Positions 8,137 to 16,218 of a stretch of DNA of 64,000 nucleotides are shown piece after piece. Made by a program: the position numbers and the translations under genes. Source of the stretch: CAXRDE01 sp964342365 (GTDB lineage: Bacteria > Cyanobacteriota > Sericytochromatia > UBA7694); assembly GCA_964342365.1 (NCBI GenBank), contig CAYFGW010000001.1:1-64000 (forward strand), given 5' to 3'. The notes below the pieces were generated by a model that had not been told where the DNA came from, ran no database searches, and saw only the letters and a program-made list of their open reading frames with translations. Position 1 is the first letter of the stretch; each line of letters opens with the position of its first letter.

Positions 8137-9113
8137 CGGGCAGAATGCGTGGCGGCAGATCTTTTTCCCCTAACATTTCTCTGAGATCAATTTCAATGGT
8201 GCGGCACAGGGCGGTCATGGGGGTGTCGTTTACATAATTCTCAAAGGGGTCTTCGCTATTGTCTCCCACCACTTCAATGGTGACAAAAATCCAGGAAATG
8301 AGCGTGGAGAAAGGCACCGTTAGCCAGATCGCCTGCTCATAACCCAGCCGCGAAAATTCAGAAATCAGGCCCAGCGGCAGCAATACCACAAAAATCCACA
8401 CAAAAACGGTACTAAAGTAGGCGTACTGCCGAGGAAAAGGGAAATTTTTAATGCGTTCACACTGCCCCTGATAGGTATAGGCTTTCTCAATAAGTTTGAG
8501 CAGCTCCCGGTGTTCAAAGTCGTTGATGTAATGCTGCGCTTTTAAGGCCGCCAGATCCCGCCCCTGAGCGGCGAGAAGTTGAGTGGCAGGATTGGCTGTC
8601 TTTAAAACTTCGTTATATTCTGTCTCCGATAAAAAAGGTTTCAAAGAGGCTTCGCATTGTAAATTGTCGTTTAAATGAAAGTCCGGGGTGAAACTGAGGT
8701 TTTTACGATCCAGCATGGTGGTTCTGCGCAATTGCAAACGCAGAGCGTTGACCCATGCCAGGTGGCGATAGATCAGTATCCGGGGCATGTTGTGGGCGTC
8801 ATTTTCGGGAGCGGTCTTCACCACGCTGAGCACTGTGTGACTCCAGGTGCGGCTGACGTTGACAATGGCACCCCAGATTTTGCGGGCCTCCCAGAGTCGA
8901 TCGTAGGACTTGACTGTTCTTAAATCCCATATAAAAGGCCACCGCAATACCGATGGTGCTCAAAGGGGCAAAGGGAATACCCAGATGAAACCCCATTTCT
9001 TCAGCCCGACCGTGAAGGAGCGTCACCAACACCGACCAACCCACAAAAAAGAGCAGGTTACGCCAGGCGAAGCGTAGAATAATAGGCAAAGCAATGTTGC
9101 GACGGGTATACAT
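8117..9113 (-). pseudogene. bestrophin-family (UPF0187) channel, disrupted by a one-base insertion
   Basis: Two frames together encode one bestrophin-like membrane protein. The first frame (9113 down to about 8910) gives the N-terminal helices and the STIGIAVAFYMGFKNSQ segment. The second frame resumes with SYDRLWEARKIWGAIVN, the conserved bestrophin continuation, and runs to 8117. Removing one base near 8909 restores an intact frame of about 331 residues (997 bp is 3n+1). Bestrophins form pentameric anion channels; in photosynthetic relatives some carry bicarbonate. It is either a recent frameshift pseudogene or a sequencing error. All helices downstream look intact, so decay, if real, is recent. 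Confidence 0.8.
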
Positions 9114-9121
9114 GGTATTTC

Positions 9122-9127
9122 AGTTTA
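9122..9127 (-). promoter_or_regulatory. TAAACT -10-like hexamer of the bestrophin gene, leaderless layout
   Basis: Read on the minus strand, TAAACT ends eight bases before the ATG at 9113 and no Shine-Dalgarno sequence intervenes. It is one of eight similarly spaced TANNNT elements in the window. Confidence 0.35.
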
Positions 9128-9146
9128 GCGCAAAAAGTTTTCATAA

Positions 9147-9173
9147 AAAAACCGCCCTTCTGAGGCGGTTTTT
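9147..9173 (-). terminator. rho-independent terminator after the 388-residue glycine-zipper gene
   Basis: A perfect 10-bp stem, AAAAACCGCC paired with GGCGGTTTTT around a 7-nt loop, lies just beyond the stop of the gene ending at 9185. On the minus strand the stem is followed by a T tract. Confidence 0.8.
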
Positions 9174-9184
9174 AAAATCTTGTT

Positions 9185-10351
9185 TTAGTTGCCGTAAGCG
9201 GGAGCCGCTGCAGGGGCCTGAGGCTGAGGCTTGAGGCCGTCCATTAAAGCGATGGTTTTGCTCTTTACCCAGTCTTTGGCACCGGTGCTGGTGAACAGTT
9301 TGTCGGTGAGCCAGCCACCCAACATGCCCGCGCCACCTACGAGTAAGGTGAGGCCGATGCCGCTAACGGCGGTTCCTGCCAGAGCAGCCATGGCTGCACC
9401 ACCGGCGATAGTGGCGCCGATGCCGGTAACACCACCGCTTACGGTGTCTGTTACTACATTAGAAACCGCCTGGGTTTTCGTTTTTTCACCGCGCATATAG
9501 GCAATGCCGTTGGTGACTGCAGAGAATCCGCCGCTCACCAGAGCGGAGATGCCGGCACTCTTCAGCGTGGCTTTACCGATGCCTTTTAAAGCACCTACTA
9601 CAGAACCGCTACCGTTTTTGATAGCACCCACGAGTTTGCTCACTTCGCTGGCGACGACTTTACCGTAGCGTACCTGACCCACGTTAGCGCCCACCCAGGG
9701 AGACTGAGCGGCCAGAGAATCGAGGAAGGTCATTTTAATTTCTGAGTTATTTTTGAAGCGACCCAGAACGTTCTGGTAGCGGGCTTCTTCTTCAGGGCTG
9801 GGCTTATAGCCATACTTCTGTACTTTTTCTTCTACAATCAGGGCCCACTCAATTTCAGACATGGTCACTTGCTGACCCGCAGGAGGCATATTGGGGCCGA
9901 AAGGGTTGGGGCCCTGAGAACCCTGAGGAGCTTGCTGTACGGGAGCAGGTGCCGCGGTGGGCATCTGAATTTGAGGAAGTGCGGGAGCCTGACTCATGGG
10001 CTTGATGTTGTTTTTGAGCAGCATCAGCTGGGCACCCAGTGCGTCGTAGTATTCACGCTCCTGAGCGGTGGGCTGATAACCGTTTTGAATTTTGGCTTCC
10101 AATTCGGTGGCCCATTGTAAATCGGTGCGAGAAATATTCAGGGTGGTCAGGGTAGGTACAGAAGAGGTGGTAGGAGCGCTGAACTGTACTGCAGATACAT
10201 TAGGAAGAGTGGTGGTAGGTTGGCTAACGCGAAGACTGTCAGGAGCAGAAACAGTGTTCGCAGAAACCACTTGAGGGATGTTCAGTTGCGCAGGTGCTGG
10301 CAACTGAGGGGAAAACTGAGGGGTGGTGGCGGCAACAGCGTTTAAATTCAT
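9185..10351 (-). CDS. glycine-zipper hydrophobic protein with duplicated N-terminal motif
   Basis: A 388-residue protein of unknown function. Residues 1-70 are low-complexity (Thr, Ser, Pro, Val, Gln). A motif of about 33 residues occurs twice, at 78-110 (LQWATELEAKIQNGYQPT...) and 168-200 (IEWALIVEEKVQKYGYKPS...), separated by a Pro/Gln-rich linker. Residues 245-350 are Gly/Ala-rich and hydrophobic, with SAGISALVSGGFSAVTNG at 265-282 and AVSNVVTDTVSGGVTG at 295-310. This core aligns with the proteins at 50052-50618 and 50642-51382. No signal peptide is visible. AAGGAG lies 11 bases before the ATG, and the gene stands alone with its own terminator. A membrane-inserting or secreted role is inference. 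Confidence 0.75.
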   Translation of the reverse strand: MNLNAVAATTPQFSPQLPAPAQLNIPQVVSANTVSAPDSLRVSQPTTTLPNVSAVQFSAPTTSSVPTLTTLNISRTDLQWATELEAKIQNGYQPTAQEREYYDALGAQLMLLKNNIKPMSQAPALPQIQMPTAAPAPVQQAPQGSQGPNPFGPNMPPAGQQVTMSEIEWALIVEEKVQKYGYKPSPEEEARYQNVLGRFKNNSEIKMTFLDSLAAQSPWVGANVGQVRYGKVVASEVSKLVGAIKNGSGSVVGALKGIGKATLKSAGISALVSGGFSAVTNGIAYMRGEKTKTQAVSNVVTDTVSGGVTGIGATIAGGAAMAALAGTAVSGIGLTLLVGGAGMLGGWLTDKLFTSTGAKDWVKSKTIALMDGLKPQPQAPAAAPAYGN

Positions 10352-10466
10352 TTTGTTTATGCTCCTTCTTCTGCATCAACCGTTTGTTGATATTACTATT
10401 ATGCCCCACGGACTTTAAGAACTGACGTGTATGAGCATAAGGATTAAATAACAAATGTATAAGCTT

Positions 10467-10474
10467 TGGTTAAG
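10467..10474 (-). promoter_or_regulatory. TTAACC-type upstream element (variant)
   Basis: Reading CTTAACCA on the minus strand, this lies about 116 bp before the start of the 388-residue glycine-zipper gene. It matches six of seven bases of the TTAACCT element found at similar distances upstream of other genes in the window. Confidence 0.3.
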
Positions 10475-10559
10475 GGGTAGAGAGAGCGTTTTGTTTGTTA
10501 ATTTTTGATTAAATGAACCCTTGTTTTTTTGTGAATTGTTTTTTTTATATTAAAGTAAC

Positions 10560-10588
10560 TTGAGCATTTTGCTAATTCGGGTCATAAT
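10560..10588 (+). promoter_or_regulatory. candidate sigma-70-type promoter of the flagellar rod/hook gene
   Basis: TTGAGC and CATAAT are separated by 17 bp, about 46 bp before the ATG at 10635. The rest of the 283-bp divergent intergenic region is very AT-rich and shows no open frame. A sigma-28-type site was looked for and not found. Confidence 0.4.
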
Positions 10589-10634
10589 ATATAAGAACTA
10601 AAAAGAGTCAATAGATCACTTACGGAGGCAACCC

Positions 10635-11465
10635 ATGGGTCGCGGAGATTTTGGATTTGATGGATTATATTCACTACAGGCAGTAAACCAATGGATTGGT
10701 GTAATCAATGCCAACCTGAATGCCGCTAACCGAACCGGGTACAAAGCCACCAAGGTGAAATTCAGAGGCGGTGTGGCCACTGTTGAACGTCGGCCTTTTG
10801 GGCCCCTGCTCGGGATTCAATCTCCTGAAACCACCCTGCAAATTGATGAAACCCAGTTAGATTTTTCGCAGGGTTCCATTGTAGCCTCTACCGAACCTAC
10901 CCACCTGGCCATTCAGGGCGAAAACGTTTTCTTCAGACTGTCTACCACCATTGATGGTAACGGCGCTCCTGTGAACAACCCTGTTGATGCGGCATACTAT
11001 ACCCGTGACGGTGAATTTCACGTGATTAACGATGCGGGGAACCTGAGACTCGTACACAGTACCGGCATGTATCTGGTGGCCAACGTGGGCGGTACGTTAG
11101 AGGGTGTAGAATTTGATGCCCAGAACGACCTGGTGATTATTGACGATAATGCTGCAGGTATTGCAGGCGCAGGCGTTGTGTTCAATGAAGAGCACCTGGA
11201 GGGTTTCAATGCCCCCAACTTCTTGCGCTTCAGCCGCTTTGGTTCCACGGTTTTTGAACAAGTAGGCGATCTGAACGATGCAGGGCCGTTTGCAGTACAG
11301 GCCGGTGCCGCACGGGTTGTGGCTCAGTCTCTGGAAAGTTCCAACAGTTCCCTGTCTCAGGCTTTACCAGAACTTTCTCTGGCTCAGAAATTCTTTTCTT
11401 CTGTATCCAAAGTGATTTCTGTACACCAGACCAATCTGGATACCGTGATCAACCTGATTCGTTAA
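10635..11465 (+). CDS. flagellar basal-body rod/hook family protein (FlgG/FlgF/FlgE-like)
   Basis: A 276-residue axial flagellar protein. The N-terminal rod signature reads GFDGLYSLQAVNQWIGVINA followed by NLNAANRTGYKATKVKF, equivalent to the usual ANxxTxGYK motif. The C-terminal helix carries VVAQSLESSNSSLSQALPEL and LAQKFFSSVSKVISVHQ, equivalent to the LExSNVDL/AQRxYxAN/KVI signature. Such proteins are exported by the flagellar type III apparatus without a cleaved signal and build the rod or hook. Which one it is (FlgG, FlgF or FlgE) is not resolved. GGAGG sits just before the ATG. It stands alone and meets the GT41 gene tail to tail with a 4-bp overlap. Confidence 0.8.
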   Translation: MGRGDFGFDGLYSLQAVNQWIGVINANLNAANRTGYKATKVKFRGGVATVERRPFGPLLGIQSPETTLQIDETQLDFSQGSIVASTEPTHLAIQGENVFFRLSTTIDGNGAPVNNPVDAAYYTRDGEFHVINDAGNLRLVHSTGMYLVANVGGTLEGVEFDAQNDLVIIDDNAAGIAGAGVVFNEEHLEGFNAPNFLRFSRFGSTVFEQVGDLNDAGPFAVQAGAARVVAQSLESSNSSLSQALPELSLAQKFFSSVSKVISVHQTNLDTVINLIR

Positions 11466-13546
11466 GTCTCCAAGGACACTTTCTTGCAAAACGCCAGCAG
11501 GGCTTCAGACCAGGTGGGATTATCAAAAAGTATTCCATTATGTTGCTGAATCTGCTGGCGTAGCTGTTTATTCCATGCTGTATCGTTGGCCAATCTTACG
11601 GCAATGGATACATACTCCTCTTTAGAAGCCGCTACCAGTCCCTTGATGTTCATGAGTTTATACATGGCCTGGGTCCAGCGGCTTTTATTATAGGGTAAAT
11701 CCAGGGTCACAATGGGACATCCCAACCCCAACGCCTGATAAGCGGTATTTCCGCCACCAAAGTAGAAGCTGTCCAGTAACACATCCACGTTCTGAAGCCG
11801 TTGATAAAAAATATCCCGTTGAGACCAGTTTAAAAAGTGAATCCGATGATCGTCTTTGACGGTCTGTGTGAAACGCTTTTGAAGGGCCAGATGAATATCT
11901 GCTTTGTTTTTCAGGAACAAAACCTGAGCCGCCGGATCTTTTTCTAAAATACCGTTAACCACCTGATCAAATAAAGGGTGTATTTTAAACAAAGTCATGG
12001 GACAAAAGTACAATTTTCCCTCAGGTAACCCCAGCTCCTGACGAGGCGCTTGTTTTTGCGGGGGGGCCGGTTTTTCGTAATCGGGCAAACCCGCCAGCGT
12101 GATCAGTTGTTCTGAATAATAGTCGGGGCCTTTTTCAGTTTCCAGCACGTTTGAAGATATAAAATAATCCATGGTGTCCATTCCGGTAGTTACCGGATGG
12201 CCTGACATGGTCAACTGCACCTTTGCGGTTCGCTGTAGTGCCAGTTCATAGGTGACAATATCCATGCCCACATCGGTATACATTAAAATATCCAGATTAT
12301 CGTTGGTCAGTTGTTGGAGAGCCAGAGGGTAAGAAAAAGGCAGTATACGAAAATGATTGGCCGCCGCTTTAAGCTCCTCAGGAATATCTTCCTCAGCAAA
12401 ATCGGAAGTGTGGATGGCGTAAAGATAGGTTTCCAGTTCTGGATCTTGCAATACATGTATTAATGCCCTTTGCAGTAAATGCATGACCGAATGATTGCGC
12501 AAATGTCTGGAAACAATACCCACCCGACGCCGTGAGTTGGGTCTTAGCTGCGCGTTTAAATCAGGAATGCCGAGACGATAAAAGCGGGACAGTTTTTTTT
12601 GCAGGGGCAAATCTTCCTGGTTTTGATAGCTGTGATAAAAGTTGATTTGCCGTGAAAAAGAGACGGACTCCAGAGCAAGCTCCGGATGAGGTTTGCTAAT
12701 TTCTTTGTCCAGAAAGTGATGAAGTTCTATCTGTAACCGCTCTAAATTCTCAAGAGACAGCGGAACAGCTTCTTGTAAGCTAGACAACAGCGTTTTTACG
12801 GTGTCTCTTCCCTGGTCTCTTTCGTATAAAAGCAGCGCCCATTCAAGGGCCTTGGCGTAATGCTTATGAGTCTGAAAAATATCAATCAGATAATCAAAGG
12901 TACGTAAATAAGATTTGTTATGAGAAAGTGCTTCTTTAAAATAATTGACCGCCATCTGATCGTTGTTGGTCAGGCTAAAATATAACCCCATGGCCGTCAG
13001 ATAAAAAGGCGAGTCAGCAAACTCCTGCACTCGCTGACGCAGTAAAAGAGGGGTAGATTCGCTGTACATGTGTTCTTGCAGCAATAAAAGTAAATGGTTC
13101 TGAATATTTCGGCGGGTGGGATCCAAATGGGCGGCCCGGGCCAGCATATCCAGCGCCTCTTCAAATAAATGAAGAGCGGCGTAGGCCAGAGATACATTAT
13201 AAAAACTGTCTGCGTCAGGTTTAAGACGTAACAATTGCTCAAACTGTGTTTTTGCGGCTTCTTTTTTACCCTGATAAAACAGGCTCATCGCCAGATTATT
13301 CACGTACTCGGCATGATCGGGAACCAGGGTGTGGGCCTGACGATAGCAGTCTTCGGCGGCGGTGAGTTGGTTCAAATTTTCCCGGGCAAAACCCAGAAAG
13401 TTTAAATAGGCAGCGCGGTGGGTTACGGGAGGTTCTTCATTGAGTAAATGATTCAGATAATCGGCGGCTGCTTGATACGCCTGCTGTTGAAAAAGAGCCT
13501 TAATGCGGGTTTGAACAGGTTCAGGAATCTTCTTCTGCTGCGGCAT
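11462..13546 (-). CDS. TPR-containing GT41 (SPINDLY/O-GlcNAc transferase-like) glycosyltransferase
   Basis: A 694-residue protein with N-terminal TPR helices (about residues 20-270) and a C-terminal GT41 catalytic region (about 335-690). Visible hallmarks are GIVSRHLRNHSVMHL, ILMYTDVGMD, AKVQLTMSGHPVTTGM, GKLYFCPMTLFKIHPLF, VDVLLDSFYFGGGNTAYQAL and GCPIVTLDL. The family transfers a sugar from a nucleotide donor to Ser/Thr of proteins. It begins inside the end of the upstream TPR gene (26-bp overlap), so the two are co-translated. It converges on a flagellar rod/hook gene. Bacterial GT41 enzymes often modify adhesins or flagellar proteins, so a flagellar target is plausible but unproved. Confidence 0.85.
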   Translation of the reverse strand: MPQQKKIPEPVQTRIKALFQQQAYQAAADYLNHLLNEEPPVTHRAAYLNFLGFARENLNQLTAAEDCYRQAHTLVPDHAEYVNNLAMSLFYQGKKEAAKTQFEQLLRLKPDADSFYNVSLAYAALHLFEEALDMLARAAHLDPTRRNIQNHLLLLLQEHMYSESTPLLLRQRVQEFADSPFYLTAMGLYFSLTNNDQMAVNYFKEALSHNKSYLRTFDYLIDIFQTHKHYAKALEWALLLYERDQGRDTVKTLLSSLQEAVPLSLENLERLQIELHHFLDKEISKPHPELALESVSFSRQINFYHSYQNQEDLPLQKKLSRFYRLGIPDLNAQLRPNSRRRVGIVSRHLRNHSVMHLLQRALIHVLQDPELETYLYAIHTSDFAEEDIPEELKAAANHFRILPFSYPLALQQLTNDNLDILMYTDVGMDIVTYELALQRTAKVQLTMSGHPVTTGMDTMDYFISSNVLETEKGPDYYSEQLITLAGLPDYEKPAPPQKQAPRQELGLPEGKLYFCPMTLFKIHPLFDQVVNGILEKDPAAQVLFLKNKADIHLALQKRFTQTVKDDHRIHFLNWSQRDIFYQRLQNVDVLLDSFYFGGGNTAYQALGLGCPIVTLDLPYNKSRWTQAMYKLMNIKGLVAASKEEYVSIAVRLANDTAWNKQLRQQIQQHNGILFDNPTWSEALLAFCKKVSLET

Positions 13547-14519
13547 GAAGGGCTTCGAGTCGTGCTTTCATATAGTTTAGAGCACCCTGAATATCTTTGT
13601 TTTCCGGCTCCACCAGCAGGGCTTGTTCTGCCAGAGTAATGCCTTTTTCAAATTCTCCCGTGTTGCTATACAAACCAATCAAAAGCTCATGGGCTTCTAC
13701 CACATTGGGTTTGAGTTCAATCACTTTTTCAAAATAGGGAATCGCTTCGTCGAAGCGTTCCAATTCCATTAAGATCATGCCCCGGTGCAAATAGGTGGTG
13801 TCCTCATCGGGAATAAACTCCTGAAGTGATTCAAGCTCTCGCATGGAAATTAAATATTTGCCCTGATGGTGATACGCGTCTGCTAAAGTGAGGCGAGCTT
13901 CCACAAATCCTGGCTCAAGCCGCAGAGCGTGTTGCAAATTAGAGATGCAGGGGTAGTAGGCGCGTAATTCGCTGTAGGCCATGCCCAGCATGAAAAAGGC
14001 GTTGACATTCTGAGGATCTGCCAGAATGAGCGCTTCAAAAAGTTCTACCGCTTCCGTGTATTTCTTTTGCCCCACGTATACAAATCCCAGGCGAAAGCGG
14101 GCGTCAATATTATCGGGGTTTAAGTGAATGGCCTTCTGAAAAGACTCAGCAGCTTCGTCCAGTTGGCCCTGTTCCATCAGGGCGATGCCATCGCGCACGA
14201 ACTCGTTCATGAATTCGGGGTCTGTGGTCAGAGCGTTATACACCGACTGTTTGAGGGTATTGATAGCCCGTCGGGCAATTTTGAGTAAACCAAATACGTT
14301 GTACAGGGGAGATAGCGGAGGGTGTAACTCAATAGCGCGCACCATCTCACCTTCTGCCTCCGCCATGCGCTGTTGGCGAAACATCAGCATGCTCTGCCGC
14401 ATGTGTTCGTAGGCAGCAACAGAAATCACGTCATTGTTTTTATCCCGACGAATACTTTCGTCGGGAATATCCAGAGACAGTTCGGTTTCTATTTCGGGCA
14501 AAGAATTTTCTGTGGTCAT
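13521..14519 (-). CDS. TPR-repeat protein
   Basis: A 332-residue protein composed mainly of tetratricopeptide repeats from about residue 85 to 325. Examples are AAESFQKAIHLNPDNIDARF, AVELFEALILADPQNVNAFF and AIPYFEKVIELKPNVVEAHE. The N-terminal 80 residues are acidic. TPR arrays are protein-binding scaffolds. The gene overlaps the GT41 gene by 26 bp on the same strand, so it may present substrates to that glycosyltransferase or act with it. No signal peptide is seen, so it is probably cytoplasmic. It is divergent from the small gene at 14581, sharing a 61-bp promoter region. Confidence 0.85.
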   Translation of the reverse strand: MTTENSLPEIETELSLDIPDESIRRDKNNDVISVAAYEHMRQSMLMFRQQRMAEAEGEMVRAIELHPPLSPLYNVFGLLKIARRAINTLKQSVYNALTTDPEFMNEFVRDGIALMEQGQLDEAAESFQKAIHLNPDNIDARFRLGFVYVGQKKYTEAVELFEALILADPQNVNAFFMLGMAYSELRAYYPCISNLQHALRLEPGFVEARLTLADAYHHQGKYLISMRELESLQEFIPDEDTTYLHRGMILMELERFDEAIPYFEKVIELKPNVVEAHELLIGLYSNTGEFEKGITLAEQALLVEPENKDIQGALNYMKARLEALHAAAEEDS

Positions 14520-14543
14520 TGACTCGTACTTGAAAAATTAGAC

Positions 14544-14572
14544 TTGAAAAAAAAATGGGTATTCTTTATCAT
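14544..14572 (+). promoter_or_regulatory. promoter for a leaderless transcript
   Basis: TTGAAA (14544-14549) and TATCAT (14567-14572) are 17 bp apart. The ATG at 14581 lies eight bases after the -10 hexamer, so transcription would start at or beside the start codon. No Shine-Dalgarno sequence is present. This is the most complete of the leaderless-type promoters in the window. Confidence 0.6.
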
Positions 14573-14580
14573 AGCATCAA

Positions 14581-14895
14581 ATGCAAAATAGTATGACCCC
14601 CGAAGCCTACCAGCGTTACCTCGATCGCATTCGTTACTGCAAAACCCTGGACGCGCTCCAGGAAATTGTCTCAGCGGTTATAAAACCCACGGGATTTGGT
14701 GACAATCGTGTAGAAGGAGTGGACGTGGGGTTAAACTATTACGAAATGGCGATTTGTCTCAAAGAAACCGACCAGATTTTCTTTCAAAAGTCTATTGAGC
14801 TGTTAATCTTTGCCCATCAGCAAATCGACATAATAGAAAGGGGACAGGTTCCCGAACCGCCGGAAACTGTCCCCACCTGGCAAATGTTTACGTAA
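14581..14895 (+). CDS. small conserved-looking protein of unknown function
   Basis: A 104-residue mostly alpha-helical protein with no recognised family. It begins MQNSMTPEAYQRYLDRIRYC and contains a GVDVGLNYYEMAICLKETDQ segment and a Pro-rich tail. There is no signal peptide or membrane segment. The coding case rests on a complete frame filling the space between two divergent or convergent neighbours, a well-formed promoter, and base composition like its neighbours. Translation is probably leaderless. It converges on the Ser/Arg-rich lipoprotein gene with a 3-bp gap. Confidence 0.6.
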   Translation: MQNSMTPEAYQRYLDRIRYCKTLDALQEIVSAVIKPTGFGDNRVEGVDVGLNYYEMAICLKETDQIFFQKSIELLIFAHQQIDIIERGQVPEPPETVPTWQMFT

Positions 14896-14898
14896 ATC

Positions 14899-15948
14899 CT
14901 AGAGCTTGAACTTACTGTCAGAAATAGACGCGGGGAACGCCATTTTCTTCAGAATCATACGGAAGTAAGGGTCTTTTTCTCCGTTATACATCTCCCAGAG
15001 ACGAACCGAGTAGGTATCGGGTTCAAAGCCGAGGTATTCGTGCTGAACACGGGCATCAAGCGTGTTAGTACCTGAAGTCGTAACCTTGAGAATATGTACC
15101 TTGGTGCCTTCTACATTGGTGGCTCCGATCAATTCCGCATCGTAGCCGTTAGACAGACGGGTAATCAGTCCCACCATGTCGATATCGTCTGCTAAATAGC
15201 CGTTAGCAGAGGTAACGCGATCGTCGGTTTTGTCAAGGTCCAGTTTGAAAATGCTTTTCTTGATTTTTACTTTATCACCTACACCGGAAGTGTAAGTGGC
15301 GCTGACACCATCAGAACCGGTGGTGGATTGAACAATGTCAATTCTTACGTTATTGGGCGCTTTCGACCACATATTAATAACGTTGGAGGACACTTTGCCT
15401 GTTTCCAGGTTTTTCTCGATTTTTTCTGCGGTGAGCTCTACAAACTGGGCGTTTTTATACTTTTCAACGATTTCTTGTAAAGCTGCAGCACCTTTGTCTT
15501 TGTTGCTGAGTTTGGGTTTTGCGGCGGGTTTTGGTGTAGCTTTGGGGGTGGGTTTTTTGCTTGTAGATTTAGAGGATGAAGTACGACTTTTACTGCTGGT
15601 GCGGCTGCTAGAGCTGCTTCGACTGCTGGAAGAACTGCTGGTGCGACTGCTAGAGCTGCTTCTGCTTCGACTTGAGCTTTCGGTGGCGGGCTGAATGTCT
15701 AATGCACGAATCTCTTTTCGTAGATCTTCAATACCGGCCAGAATTTTGGGTATGGCTGCGGCAATTTCGCTGTCTACGTTATTAGAAGACGCTCCTGCGG
15801 GACTGGGCAGTGCCGAATCCGTGTTCAGGGAAGAATTTAGACTGGTGGACAGGGATGCTCCCGTGGGGGCCAGATCGCTTCCTCCACCACAGGCGGTTAA
15901 AAACATCGAGCTGGTAAGGGCGAAGGCCGCAAACTTTTTGAAAGACAT
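14899..15948 (-). CDS. lipoprotein with Ser/Arg-rich linker and LolA-like C-terminal domain
   Basis: A 349-residue lipoprotein. The signal peptide MSFKKFAAFALTSSMF ends in the lipobox LTAC with a Gly-rich +2 region. Residues from about 90 to 155 are a strongly biased Ser/Arg/Thr/Lys tract, then a Lys/Pro linker. The C-terminal 190 residues (starting near ALQEIVEKYKNAQFVEL) resemble LolA/DUF1571-type outer-membrane lipoprotein-sorting folds in pattern (SKAPNNVRIDIV, VHILKVTTSG, YLGFEPDTYSVRLWEM). That match is tentative. Start ATG 15948 has GGAG nine bases upstream. An in-frame TTG 33 bp further up is not needed. The linker probably spans or interacts with peptidoglycan or surface polymers. 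Confidence 0.78.
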   Translation of the reverse strand: MSFKKFAAFALTSSMFLTACGGGSDLAPTGASLSTSLNSSLNTDSALPSPAGASSNNVDSEIAAAIPKILAGIEDLRKEIRALDIQPATESSSRSRSSSSSRTSSSSSSRSSSSSRTSSKSRTSSSKSTSKKPTPKATPKPAAKPKLSNKDKGAAALQEIVEKYKNAQFVELTAEKIEKNLETGKVSSNVINMWSKAPNNVRIDIVQSTTGSDGVSATYTSGVGDKVKIKKSIFKLDLDKTDDRVTSANGYLADDIDMVGLITRLSNGYDAELIGATNVEGTKVHILKVTTSGTNTLDARVQHEYLGFEPDTYSVRLWEMYNGEKDPYFRMILKKMAFPASISDSKFKL

Positions 15949-16036
15949 AAAATCATACTCCTCTACTACGCATGGCAACAAAAATCATTGCTATTAAACT
16001 TATTATAAGCTAAAAATAGACTTTTCTTACGTCAAA

Positions 16037-16043
16037 AGGTTAA
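16037..16043 (-). promoter_or_regulatory. TTAACCT upstream element
   Basis: Read on the minus strand as TTAACCT, 89 bp before the lipoprotein start at 15948, in the context AAAATTAACCTTTTG. A TATAAT box is visible between it and the gene. The same heptamer recurs at similar distances from several hydrophobic-protein genes. Confidence 0.35.
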
Positions 16044-16218
16044 TTTTAGTTTATATATCCCCTAAAAAGTATTTAATTTTTCCTAAAAAAGAGGGGTGTC
16101 TAAGGCGTTTGTCAGCCTGTAAGCTATGATATACTGTCTCATGCTCACAGGTGAACCTGCGTCTTTTTGCGCCCCTGTCGGCATCAATAAAGCACACAAA
16201 ACACAATTGAAATAAATC

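Noticed and set aside
15500..15700. Ser/Arg tract as a eukaryotic-type SR protein or repeat-array artefact
   Set aside because: It lies in a frame with a bacterial lipoprotein signal and a continuous reading frame, so it is ordinary low-complexity protein sequence.
16109..16135. Promoter for nuoJ (TTGTCA and TATACT)
   Set aside because: The spacing is only 15 bp and the leader would be about 80 bp. It may be real but was too weak to list.
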